A DNA stretch of 64,000 nt from Zymomonas mobilis subsp. pomaceae ATCC 29192 (GTDB taxonomy: Bacteria > Pseudomonadota > Alphaproteobacteria > Sphingomonadales > Sphingomonadaceae): assembly GCF_000218875.1 (NCBI RefSeq), contig NC_015709.1:1302001-1366000 (forward strand), in the 5' to 3' direction. The notes beneath the pieces were generated by a model, which saw nothing but the letters and a program-made list of their open reading frames with translations, was not told the DNA's origin and did no database searches. The translations under genes and the position numbers were made by a program. This document shows positions 8,999 through 16,526 of the stretch, in pieces. Position 1 is the stretch's first letter, and every line of letters starts with the position of its first letter.

Positions 8999-10057
8999 TC
9001 CCCGCCTCAGCAGGGAACACTGCCGAACATGACAGAAACCCGCTTCCCCCAACGGTTCATTCCCGCGTGGGCGGGGAACACGCCACGTGGCAGGGGTGCA
9101 GATCATGGGTTCGCGGTTCATCCCCGCGTGAGCGGGGAACACTATTGTTCGCGATGTGATGAAATGAGCCAAGACGGTTCATCCCCGCGTGAGCGGGGAA
9201 CACTTTCATCATTTTGGATTTAAAGAATGTCCACGCGGTTCATCCCCGCGTGGGCGGGGAACACACGTCCGGATCAAAAGCAACAACCGCCATTTTTGGT
9301 TCATCCCCGCGTGGGCGGGGAACACTCCTGCCAGCGCTGAACAATGGCACGACGAAGCGGTTCATCCCCGCGTGGGCGGGGAACACCTGTTCCGGTATCA
9401 ATTAGCCCAGACATAACCCGGTTCATCCCCGCGTGGGCGGGGAACACAGATGGTCTTTGATATGAATTCGATGCTTGATCGGTTCATCCCCGCGTGGGCG
9501 GGGAACACATATCGAGCAACGCCGAAATTCATTCAAACGGCGGTTCATCCCCGCGTGGGCGGGGAACACATCCTGCCCATCAGAGCGAGATAAGGTAATT
9601 CCGGTTCATCCCCGCGTGGGCGGGGAACACCGGCATCCATAATCCCTTCTTTTTTCGCGTGGCGGTTCATCCCCGCGTGGGCGGGGAACACGTCATAATT
9701 TGGAATTAATCTATCTATTTTTTCGGTTCATCCCCGCGTGGGCGGGGAACACGTCATAATTTGGAATTAATCTATCTATTTTTTCGGTTCATCCCCGCGT
9801 GGGCGGGGAACACGATTGATAATAACACCGTCAGGATTGCGTAGCCGGTTCATCCCCGCGTGGGCGGGGAACACCTTTCTGCTGAAATCGGCAAAGTCTC
9901 GGAAGCCGGTTCATCCCCGCGTGGGCGGGGAACACATTGATAGTCCGAGCGATTAGTGCTGCGGGGGCGGTTCATCCCCGCGTGGGCGGGGAACACAGCG
10001 CCAGTCGGTGCATTGAAATCGAGATTTCCGGTTCATCCCCGCGTGGGCGGGGAACAC
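8992..10057 (-). CRISPR. Type I-E CRISPR array, 18 repeats and 17 spacers, no cas genes nearby
   Basis: Eighteen 29-bp repeats start every 61 bp exactly (8992, 9053, 9114 ... 10029), so every spacer is 32 bp. Read on the minus strand the repeat begins GTGTTCCCCGCCC and ends GGGGATGAACCG, with a CCCCGC/GCGGGG hairpin. This matches the I-E repeat class processed by Cas6e and gives a 5' handle AUGAACCG. Orientation is supported twice: the degenerate repeat (20/29 matches) is at 8992-9020, the trailer end, and a leader with I-E features adjoins 10057. Repeats at 9053, 9114, 9175 and 9297 each carry one substitution. Spacers 9692-9723 and 9753-9784 are identical. No cas1, cas2, cas3 or Cascade gene lies in the window, so function depends on cas genes elsewhere. 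Confidence 0.98.
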
Positions 10058-10136
10058 TCATCCCGATAAGGGATTGATATTAAACAATATTCACGATGTC
10101 AAAAAATCTACCAACTTTTTATAGATTATTCAGGGC
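10058..10136 (-). promoter_or_regulatory. CRISPR leader with IHF site and upstream integration motif
   Basis: The AT-rich stretch next to the first repeat contains, on the minus strand, TATCAATCCCTTA (10067-10079), a perfect match to the IHF consensus WATCARNNNNTTR, 9 bases from the repeat. TTGGTAGATT lies further upstream at 10105-10114. Both resemble the E. coli I-E leader, in which IHF bends the DNA so that Cas1-Cas2 contacts an upstream anchor. The array promoter should lie here as well, but no clear -35/-10 was chosen. Confidence 0.7.
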
Positions 10137-10141
10137 AAAAA

Positions 10142-10165
10142 AACAGCCCGCAAAAACGGGCTGTT
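10142..10165 (-). terminator. Rho-independent terminator of leuCD
   Basis: AACAGCCCG and CGGGCTGTT form a perfect 9-bp stem with a 6-base loop, followed on the minus strand by seven T residues. It lies 36 bases past the leuD stop and insulates the CRISPR leader from leu transcription. Confidence 0.9.
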
Positions 10166-10200
10166 CATCAAAAAATAGACAGAATACATCCGAAGAAATT

Positions 10201-10779
10201 TTAAACCCAAGGCCGATCAGAGGCTAACACATCTTCATAGCGGCTAATCTTATCTTGTTCTTTCAAGGTAAGACCAATTTCATCCAAGCCTTCCAGCAAA
10301 CAACGCTTACGGAAAGGATCAATATCAAAATGAAAACGATCTTGGAACCGCGTGGTGACAACCTGATTTTCAAGATCAATCGTAATAGGATCTGTTTTGG
10401 CAACTTCTAACAAACGCTCAACTGTTTCTTCGGGTAAAACTACCGTTAATAGGCCATTTTTAAAAGCATTACCCGAAAAAATATCAGAAAAGCGCGGTGC
10501 AATAACCGCTTCTATTCCCATTTCACTGATAGCCCAAGCCGCATGTTCCCGACTGGAACCGCAACCAAAGTTGTCACCAGCAATAAGAATGGGGGCGCCT
10601 TTATATTCGGGATTATCAAAGACATTCCCGTCTTTGGCGCGAATGGTTTCAAAAGCGCCTTGGGCTAAACCTTTACGGTTAGTCGTTTTCAAATAATGCG
10701 CCGGAATAATAATATCCGTATCGATATTACTTTCCCCCAAAGGATAGGCTCGGCCTTCGACTATTTTAACAGCTTTCAT
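10201..10779 (-). CDS. leuD: 3-isopropylmalate dehydratase, small subunit
   Basis: LeuD, the swivelling small subunit that with LeuC isomerises 2-isopropylmalate to 3-isopropylmalate in leucine synthesis. At 192 residues it has the normal bacterial length. The family motifs are [14 protein letters not shown] near residue 18 and [13 protein letters not shown] at 68-80, the loop that binds the substrate carboxylate. Its ATG overlaps the leuC stop as ATGA (4 bases), so translation is coupled and subunits are made in equal amounts. leuB and leuA are not in this window. A strong terminator follows directly. Confidence 0.97.
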   Translation of the reverse strand: MKAVKIVEGRAYPLGESNIDTDIIIPAHYLKTTNRKGLAQGAFETIRAKDGNVFDNPEYKGAPILIAGDNFGCGSSREHAAWAISEMGIEAVIAPRFSDIFSGNAFKNGLLTVVLPEETVERLLEVAKTDPITIDLENQVVTTRFQDRFHFDIDPFRKRCLLEGLDEIGLTLKEQDKISRYEDVLASDRPWV

Positions 10780-12239
10780 GCCGTTTCTCCCTGTTTGACC
10801 GATGCAAGCGGCACCATATTGCGGACATCTGTCAAATACCCCGTCACAGCTGCCGCGGCAGCCATAGCAGGCGAAACGAGATGCGTTCTTGATCCTGGCC
10901 CCTGCCGTCCAACAAAATTACGATTTGAAGTAGAGGCACAACGCTCACCGGCAGGCACTTTATCCGGATTCATCGCAAGACACATAGAGCATCCCGGTTC
11001 ACGCCATTCAAAACCGGCAGCCTTGAATATCTGATCCAAGCCTTCGGCTTCAGCCTGACGTTTTACCAAACCGGAACCCGGTACGACCAAGGCCTGCTTG
11101 ATAGTATCAGCAACATGCCGTCCCCATACAACAGAGGCCGCCGCCCTTAAATCTTCAATCCGGCTGTTGGTGCAGCTTCCAATAAAGACATTTTCAATCG
11201 CAAGCCCTTCCATTTTCTGGCCGGGTTTCAAATCCATATATTCAAGCGACCGCCGCGCGGCAGCTTGCTTGGCTGGATCAGCAAAAGAAGCCGGATCGGG
11301 TACAACGCCAGTGATGGGTAAAACATCTTCAGGGCTAGTTCCCCAAGTCACTGAAGGCTGGACATCAGCCGCTTTAATAACAACCGTTTTATCGTAAATC
11401 GCGCCTTCATCGGTTGCTAATGACCGCCACCACTGAACTGCTTTGTCCCAATCTTTACCCTTAGGGGCCATAGGCCGTCCCATAAGATAGGCAAAGGTTT
11501 TCTCATCCGGTGCAATCAAACCGGTGCGCGCCCCTGCTTCAATGGACATATTGGAAACGGTCAAACGCTCTTCAATCGACAGATTGCGGATAGCCTCGCC
11601 TGTATATTCGATAGCATAGCCCGTGCCCCCCGCAGTCCCCAGCACATGAATAATATGCAAGATTAAATCTTTTGCTGAAACATCAGGCGACAAAGCCCCC
11701 TCAACGCGCACTTCCATCGTTTTGGAAGGCGATAAGATCAAAGTCTGGGTTGCCATGACATGTTCGACTTCGGATGTTCCGATACCAAAAGCCAAAGCAC
11801 CCAAGGCACCATGGGCAGCCGTATGGCTATCCCCACAAACCAAAGTTGTGCCGGGTAACGTAAAACCTTGTTCCGGCCCGACAACATGCACAATCCCCTG
11901 TTCAGGGTCAGTAGCGCTGATATAACGCACGCCGAATTCAGGCGCATTTTTCGCCAAAGCCGCTAACTGTGCAGCCGATTGAGGATCGGCAATCGCCAAA
12001 GGCTTGCCGTCTTGATCAAGCCGCGCCGTCGTCGGCACATTGTGATCGGGCACCGCCAAGGTGCGATCAGCTCTGCGCATTGTGCGACCTGTTTGACGGA
12101 GGCTTTCAAAAGCTTGCGGACTAGTCACTTCATGCACAAGATGCCGGTCAATATAAACAAGTGCAGATCCATCTTCACGACGCTCAATAACATGAGCGTC
12201 CCATATTTTTTCGTAAAGCGTGCGGGGGTTTTTCGTCAT
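10776..12239 (-). CDS. leuC: 3-isopropylmalate dehydratase, large subunit
   Basis: LeuC, the [4Fe-4S]-carrying large subunit of isopropylmalate isomerase, 487 residues and a member of the aconitase superfamily. The three cluster ligands are visible: one cysteine in IGSCTNSR in the second half, and two in [12 protein letters not shown] near residue 415. The N-terminal segment [11 protein letters not shown] and the [15 protein letters not shown] block are diagnostic of LeuC. It starts at ATG 12239 after an AAGGAA ribosome site. An unusually GC-rich inverted repeat lies in its 5' untranslated region. Being an oxygen-sensitive dehydratase, it fits a fermentative, largely anaerobic host. Confidence 0.97.
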   Translation of the reverse strand: MTKNPRTLYEKIWDAHVIERREDGSALVYIDRHLVHEVTSPQAFESLRQTGRTMRRADRTLAVPDHNVPTTARLDQDGKPLAIADPQSAAQLAALAKNAPEFGVRYISATDPEQGIVHVVGPEQGFTLPGTTLVCGDSHTAAHGALGALAFGIGTSEVEHVMATQTLILSPSKTMEVRVEGALSPDVSAKDLILHIIHVLGTAGGTGYAIEYTGEAIRNLSIEERLTVSNMSIEAGARTGLIAPDEKTFAYLMGRPMAPKGKDWDKAVQWWRSLATDEGAIYDKTVVIKAADVQPSVTWGTSPEDVLPITGVVPDPASFADPAKQAAARRSLEYMDLKPGQKMEGLAIENVFIGSCTNSRIEDLRAAASVVWGRHVADTIKQALVVPGSGLVKRQAEAEGLDQIFKAAGFEWREPGCSMCLAMNPDKVPAGERCASTSNRNFVGRQGPGSRTHLVSPAMAAAAAVTGYLTDVRNMVPLASVKQGETA

Positions 12240-12251
12240 AATTATTCCTTT

Positions 12252-12296
12252 GGCGGCGCTTTTTAACGCTATCTATTATAATTGCAATGCGCCGCC
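12252..12296 (-). promoter_or_regulatory. GC-rich hairpin in the leuC leader
   Basis: GGCGGCGC and GCGCCGCC are perfect complements 29 bases apart, ending 3-4 bases before the AAGGAA ribosome site of leuC. There is no T run after it, so it is not a terminator. It could stabilise the 5' end or affect initiation. No leucine-rich leader peptide was found. Confidence 0.45.
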
Positions 12297-12354
12297 CTGG
12301 TTATTCCTAGACCTGACCTCCTATAAACAAGGCTTTTTTTGCCTGTATTACAGG

Positions 12355-13902
12355 TTATTTTTTGTGAGTGGGGTTGACCTTTTTAGCAGTCACCTTTTTC
12401 GTAACCGTCACGGTTTTCTTTACCTTTACGCTATGCTCTGTTTTATGGAGAGAAGCGTTATGGGGTAAAGATGCCTTATGGCTGGTGCTCTTTTCAACCT
12501 TATGGCTATGCTCAACCAGACCGCCGTGGTGAAGGGTATGACTGGTTCGGGCATTCTGCCCTTTTCTTAAAGGAGCAGCCTCCAGATGTTTTTCTCTGGT
12601 ATGCACAAGATGGGCAGGTTGATCAGGAACGTCAAGTTCCATCCAGTCATGAAAAGGTTGATGATAAAGCATATCCATCACCTCTAGCTGCACGCCTGTC
12701 GGGCGCGGGCTTTCGCTATTCCATAAAGCCGCTACACCCGATTTAAGCTTTGGATCAAACAAGATCAAGGAACGATAACCGCTGACCGCGCCGCGATGCC
12801 CGACCATCAGATGACCCCGATAGTGATACACACGAAAAGCCATCGCATAGGCGGCATCATCCATAGCATGATCGACGGGACCGCCTTTCCAGGTTCCGGT
12901 ATTAATCTGGGGTTGGTGAAGCCGATTGAGAAGGGCAGGCGGTAACGTTTCAGGATCCATTCCCATTTGTGCCCGCATCCAGCGTCCTAAATCCAAAATC
13001 GAGCTATTGACGCCACCCGCCGCCGGAATACGATAATAATTCTCGTTGACGACCTTTACATGCTGACCGGTATGGGGTTCGGCCCAATCAAGCGAGTTGA
13101 CGAGCGCTTCACGACCAATCGAAGCGGAATACATACCAAGGGGTAAAAAAAGATACCGTCTTACCGCTTGGGCATAACTCTGCCCCGTGACCCGTTCAAC
13201 GATTTCATGCGCGGTATCAAAAGCGATATTCTGATAACCATAACACTGGCCGACGGCACAACTTAAATGCAGACGGTCAAGCGTTTGACGTAGGTTAGCT
13301 GGATCCTCGCCTTGTTCTAATCTATCATCATAGGCGTTATGAACCAATCCCAAACGCTGGGATAATAACATCCGAATAGTAGCCCGCTGTTCTGCATGAT
13401 CAGGCAAATGTAAACTGGTGCCATAACGGGCAATCATATCATCTAAGGATAAACGACGCTTATCCGCCAAGACATTGACCAGCGTTGCGGCTACCCCCTT
13501 GGACAGGGAAGCCCAGCGGAATAAAGTGTTCGGGGATACAATTTCATGTCCGCCCGCTTTTCTGACACCATATCCCCGAACAAAACGGATCTGGCCATTC
13601 TCGACGATGACCACACCCAATCCGACCATAGTCTTAGAGTTCATAAGCCGATTTAAACGCTGATCGATCTGCTGATAATTTATAGCACTCGTCCCCTCTT
13701 CTGGGGGCGATAAACTCTGAACAATAGTATTCTGATTGTCACCAGCAGCCAGCAAAGCAGAGGGCATTATACTGCACGCTGCCATCAAAACGGTACCTAT
13801 CTTGAAAACCGTTTTTTGAAGAGAGGCGACCTTACTTTTAAAATCGGCTACAGGTTTTTTTTTCTTCTGATTGATAGCCGTGATGATCGTCCGACACTTC
13901 AT
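12355..13902 (-). CDS. Secreted serine beta-lactamase-like hydrolase (class C/PBP fold)
   Basis: 515 residues with a long basic N-terminus and a hydrophobic export segment at about 33-52 (cleavage plausible after ALLAAG). The catalytic domain carries the SxxK motif S132-L-S-K135, YxN as Tyr223-Gln-Asn225, and an HxG motif in VGHRGAVSG near residue 375. These are the active-site motifs of the beta-lactamase/D-aminopeptidase/esterase family (Pfam Beta-lactamase). The substrate may be a peptide, ester or lactone; resistance to beta-lactams cannot be inferred. The last 80 residues are an unusual low-complexity tail rich in His, Lys, Ser and Thr, which may bind the cell wall or metals. The tail is not part of the family fold. 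Confidence 0.82.
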   Translation of the reverse strand: MKCRTIITAINQKKKKPVADFKSKVASLQKTVFKIGTVLMAACSIMPSALLAAGDNQNTIVQSLSPPEEGTSAINYQQIDQRLNRLMNSKTMVGLGVVIVENGQIRFVRGYGVRKAGGHEIVSPNTLFRWASLSKGVAATLVNVLADKRRLSLDDMIARYGTSLHLPDHAEQRATIRMLLSQRLGLVHNAYDDRLEQGEDPANLRQTLDRLHLSCAVGQCYGYQNIAFDTAHEIVERVTGQSYAQAVRRYLFLPLGMYSASIGREALVNSLDWAEPHTGQHVKVVNENYYRIPAAGGVNSSILDLGRWMRAQMGMDPETLPPALLNRLHQPQINTGTWKGGPVDHAMDDAAYAMAFRVYHYRGHLMVGHRGAVSGYRSLILFDPKLKSGVAALWNSESPRPTGVQLEVMDMLYHQPFHDWMELDVPDQPAHLVHTREKHLEAAPLRKGQNARTSHTLHHGGLVEHSHKVEKSTSHKASLPHNASLHKTEHSVKVKKTVTVTKKVTAKKVNPTHKK

Positions 13903-14130
13903 GCCCTACCCTTTTGTTACCTGTCCGGAAATCGCTGGACAGCCAATAAAATAAAACTGTCATTTTGTGGTGTGATGCAAAAAAGCGAATCAAGTCACCT
14001 TAGTTTCTTCGATAACGTTTTTTCACAAAATGATAGGTTATTTTAGACGAAATAGGATGGTTTCTCAGATAGAAAAGATAACGACAAAAACAAACCCAAG
14101 AATTAAAAGAGATAAAAAGCGCAGAAGACA

Positions 14131-15399
14131 TTAATCACAACTGCAATGAAGCCGCCAAGATAACCAAGCAGCAATACAGCACATAGCCGCAACACCCCAT
14201 AAAATCTGTGAAGTAGAGGCCCCAAGGCTATTAGCAAGGGCCGCAGAAAAACCCCCAAAAACCATAGCGCCCGAGGTCATAATATTATTGGCGGCAACTG
14301 TCCTTGCTGTATGATCTTTGGCGACAGTCGTCGTTAAAAAAGCATAAAGGGGTACCACAAACATACCGCCAGTAACCGCAATCGCTAGTAAGGCGACAAA
14401 AACCATCCAAATATCGGGTTGATGAATAAAGGCTGAGACAGTGAAGAAACGGCCCGTTGGCAAATTATGCCAATTATGAATAACACGATCAAAGCCCAAA
14501 ACTGAAACACCCATTGCTAAAACCGAGGCAGGCGCATAGCGCGCAGAGACATTCCCCGACAGTAAACGGTTAATCAGCAACGAACCAATCGCAACACCAA
14601 TAGAAAAAATTGCCAGAAATAAACTCGCGACTTGTCTGTCCGCATAAAAAAGATTTTTTACCACTGGCGGAAACTGGATAATCAACACCGAACCAATGGC
14701 CCAAAAAAAACTGATCGAGCAAATCGCTAAAAATAAGCGTGGAATATGCATAGTGCCGGAAACCAGCCGATAAGAAGCGCGAACAATATTTCGATCAAGC
14801 GGGGGGCCATCATGTTCGGCTTTCGCATCTGGAATACTTCTTGAGGCATAACATCCCAAGACTGCAATGATCAGAACAATGATACCCGCTTGGCGGCTAG
14901 TTATAAAACCGGCCAAAATAGTGCCGGATAATATAGCAAGATAACTACCCGCCTCGACCAGCCCCGTGCCGCCCAGCACTTCATCCTTTTGCAAATGTTG
15001 TGGTAAAATAGCGTATTTGATAGGGCCAAAAAAAGTCGAATGAATGCCCATCGCAAACACACCCACCAACATTAAAGGCACTGAATAAACCCATAATCCG
15101 ATAGCGCCTGCCAACATGATACCGATTTCCACTATTTTGACGATACGGATAATCTTGGCCTTATCATGGGTATCGGCCAACTGCCCTGCCAAAGCAGAAA
15201 ATAGGAAAAAAGGTATAATAAAAATACCGGTGGCCACCGCAGAAAAACGGGTCTCGATCTGAGGATCAGAATAAATCCCATAAGTGGCTACCAGAACTAT
15301 CACCGTCCTGAACAGATTATCGTTAAACGCCCCTAAAGTCTGGGTAACGAAAAGCGGCAGGAACCGGCGTTTAGTCAGAAGCCGGATAGAAGCTTTCAT
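14131..15399 (-). CDS. MFS transporter, LplT-like
   Basis: A 422-residue inner-membrane protein with about twelve hydrophobic helices. The start, RRFLPLFVTQTLGAFNDNLF, matches the FxxQFLGAFNDNLFK signature of the lysophospholipid transporter family (LplT and the transporter half of bacterial acyltransferase fusions). The cytoplasmic loop LADTHDKAKIIR replaces the usual MFS motif A. It may flip lysophospholipids for re-acylation. It lies divergent from pgsA, a phospholipid synthesis gene, which agrees with a lipid role, but no acyltransferase is adjacent. Other MFS substrates remain possible. Confidence 0.8.
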   Translation of the reverse strand: MKASIRLLTKRRFLPLFVTQTLGAFNDNLFRTVIVLVATYGIYSDPQIETRFSAVATGIFIIPFFLFSALAGQLADTHDKAKIIRIVKIVEIGIMLAGAIGLWVYSVPLMLVGVFAMGIHSTFFGPIKYAILPQHLQKDEVLGGTGLVEAGSYLAILSGTILAGFITSRQAGIIVLIIAVLGCYASRSIPDAKAEHDGPPLDRNIVRASYRLVSGTMHIPRLFLAICSISFFWAIGSVLIIQFPPVVKNLFYADRQVASLFLAIFSIGVAIGSLLINRLLSGNVSARYAPASVLAMGVSVLGFDRVIHNWHNLPTGRFFTVSAFIHQPDIWMVFVALLAIAVTGGMFVVPLYAFLTTTVAKDHTARTVAANNIMTSGAMVFGGFSAALANSLGASTSQILWGVAAMCCIAAWLSWRLHCSCD

Positions 15400-15726
15400 G
15401 CCGGAAAAGAACTCATGTTGCCTTAAATGAAGCTGCCTTTCATAACGAAAGCTTCAAGCTACGCCAAGGGCAAGCATAATCGATAGAGGGTAAAAATGCC
15501 GTTTGCTCCTTTTTTTCCATTTTGACGTTAAAAAATATGAGTTTCCCCTTGGTTATTGATAAGTGTTATCCTACTAACTGAAATAAATCGGGGAAAATTT
15601 TAACGCCTTAAGATAAAATCATTTCCCTTAAAATTGTTATAAGTACAGCTGATACTTTCTGAGCCGGAAAGCGTGTTTCTGCTTTTAAAGGATATCCGCT
15701 TCACTATTTCAGGAACTGATCGTGAC
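15400..15726. other. Divergent intergenic region between the MFS gene and pgsA
   Basis: Contains the divergent promoters. The open frame of pgsA extends back to a GTG at 15673, but that part lacks family similarity. No repeat or RNA element was supported. Confidence 0.35.
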
Positions 15727-16278
15727 ATGCTGACCCTGCCAAATGTCTTGACCCTTTCCCGTATTTTTGCGGTTCCGGTGTTAGTCGCCTTATTATGGAA
15801 TCCGGGCTGTCTTGGCTATATTTGCGCCTTTTTACTTTATTGCCTGATGGCGATTACTGATTATTTTGATGGTTATCTGGCACGGGCGCAGGGTACCGTT
15901 TCCAAGCTTGGTATCTTCCTTGATCCGATTGCGGATAAAATCATGGTCGCTTCGGTCATCGTCTTGCTGATTTCTCGCCACCCGCTCATTACCGATTTCA
16001 ACATTCTGGCAGCCTTTATCATTCTTTTGCGCGAAATTGCGGTTTCTGGATTGCGAGAATTTCTGGCGGAATTACATGTATCCCTTCCTGTCAGCCGATT
16101 GGCTAAATGGAAAACAACTTTTCAGTTGGTCGCTTTTGGTGCCATTATCTTAAGCGGTGCTACGCCGCAAACGCCGGCGATAGCTGAAGCCGGTCTTGTT
16201 TCCTTATGGATAGCCGCCATTCTAACGCTGATTACAGGCTGGGATTACTTACGTATCGGCATCAAACATATGGATTAA
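15727..16278 (+). CDS. pgsA: CDP-diacylglycerol-glycerol-3-phosphate 3-phosphatidyltransferase
   Basis: Makes phosphatidylglycerol phosphate from CDP-diacylglycerol and glycerol-3-phosphate, the committed step to phosphatidylglycerol and cardiolipin, in the inner membrane. At 183 residues it has the usual length. The full CDP-alcohol phosphotransferase motif is present: D45-YF-D48-G49-YL-A52-R53, then G62, D66 and D70. The start MLTLPNVLTLSRI is typical of PgsA, so ATG 15727 is preferred over the in-frame GTG at 15673. A candidate AGGA lies about 12 bases upstream, which is somewhat far. Four to six membrane helices follow. CDP-alcohol enzymes differ in acceptor, but length and N-terminus argue for PgsA. 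Confidence 0.9.
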   Translation: MLTLPNVLTLSRIFAVPVLVALLWNPGCLGYICAFLLYCLMAITDYFDGYLARAQGTVSKLGIFLDPIADKIMVASVIVLLISRHPLITDFNILAAFIILLREIAVSGLREFLAELHVSLPVSRLAKWKTTFQLVAFGAIILSGATPQTPAIAEAGLVSLWIAAILTLITGWDYLRIGIKHMD

Positions 16279-16452
16279 ATTTCACAATTCAGGGATGGCA
16301 ACCCTAGCAATCAACAAACGTATAATATGGCTAACTTAATAGCATTTCTGATTTTTAAAAATAATATTATTATATATATCACTATAATATTATAATTAAT
16401 AGCTATAATATGCGCAATAGAGTGTCCTATTTTTGGAACACAGTCCTTAATT

Positions 16453-16471
16453 GATATTGTTTATCATTATT
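16453..16471. promoter_or_regulatory. Putative Fur box
   Basis: GATATTGTTTATCATTATT matches the 19-base Fur consensus (GATAATGATAATCATTATC) at 15 positions by eye. It lies 55 bases before the start of the siderophore receptor gene, where an iron-responsive repressor site is expected. Confidence 0.6.
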
Positions 16472-16526
16472 ACTATCAGCTTTCCTCTCGTTATTGATCG
16501 CACGCTATCAATCAACAGGAGGACAA

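Noticed and set aside
9029-9416. Several overlapping 60-75 codon open frames with repeated FIPAWAGNT or HPRVGGEH peptides
   Set aside because: They are translations of the CRISPR repeats; a 61-bp period cannot encode a regular protein in one frame for long, and there are no ribosome sites.
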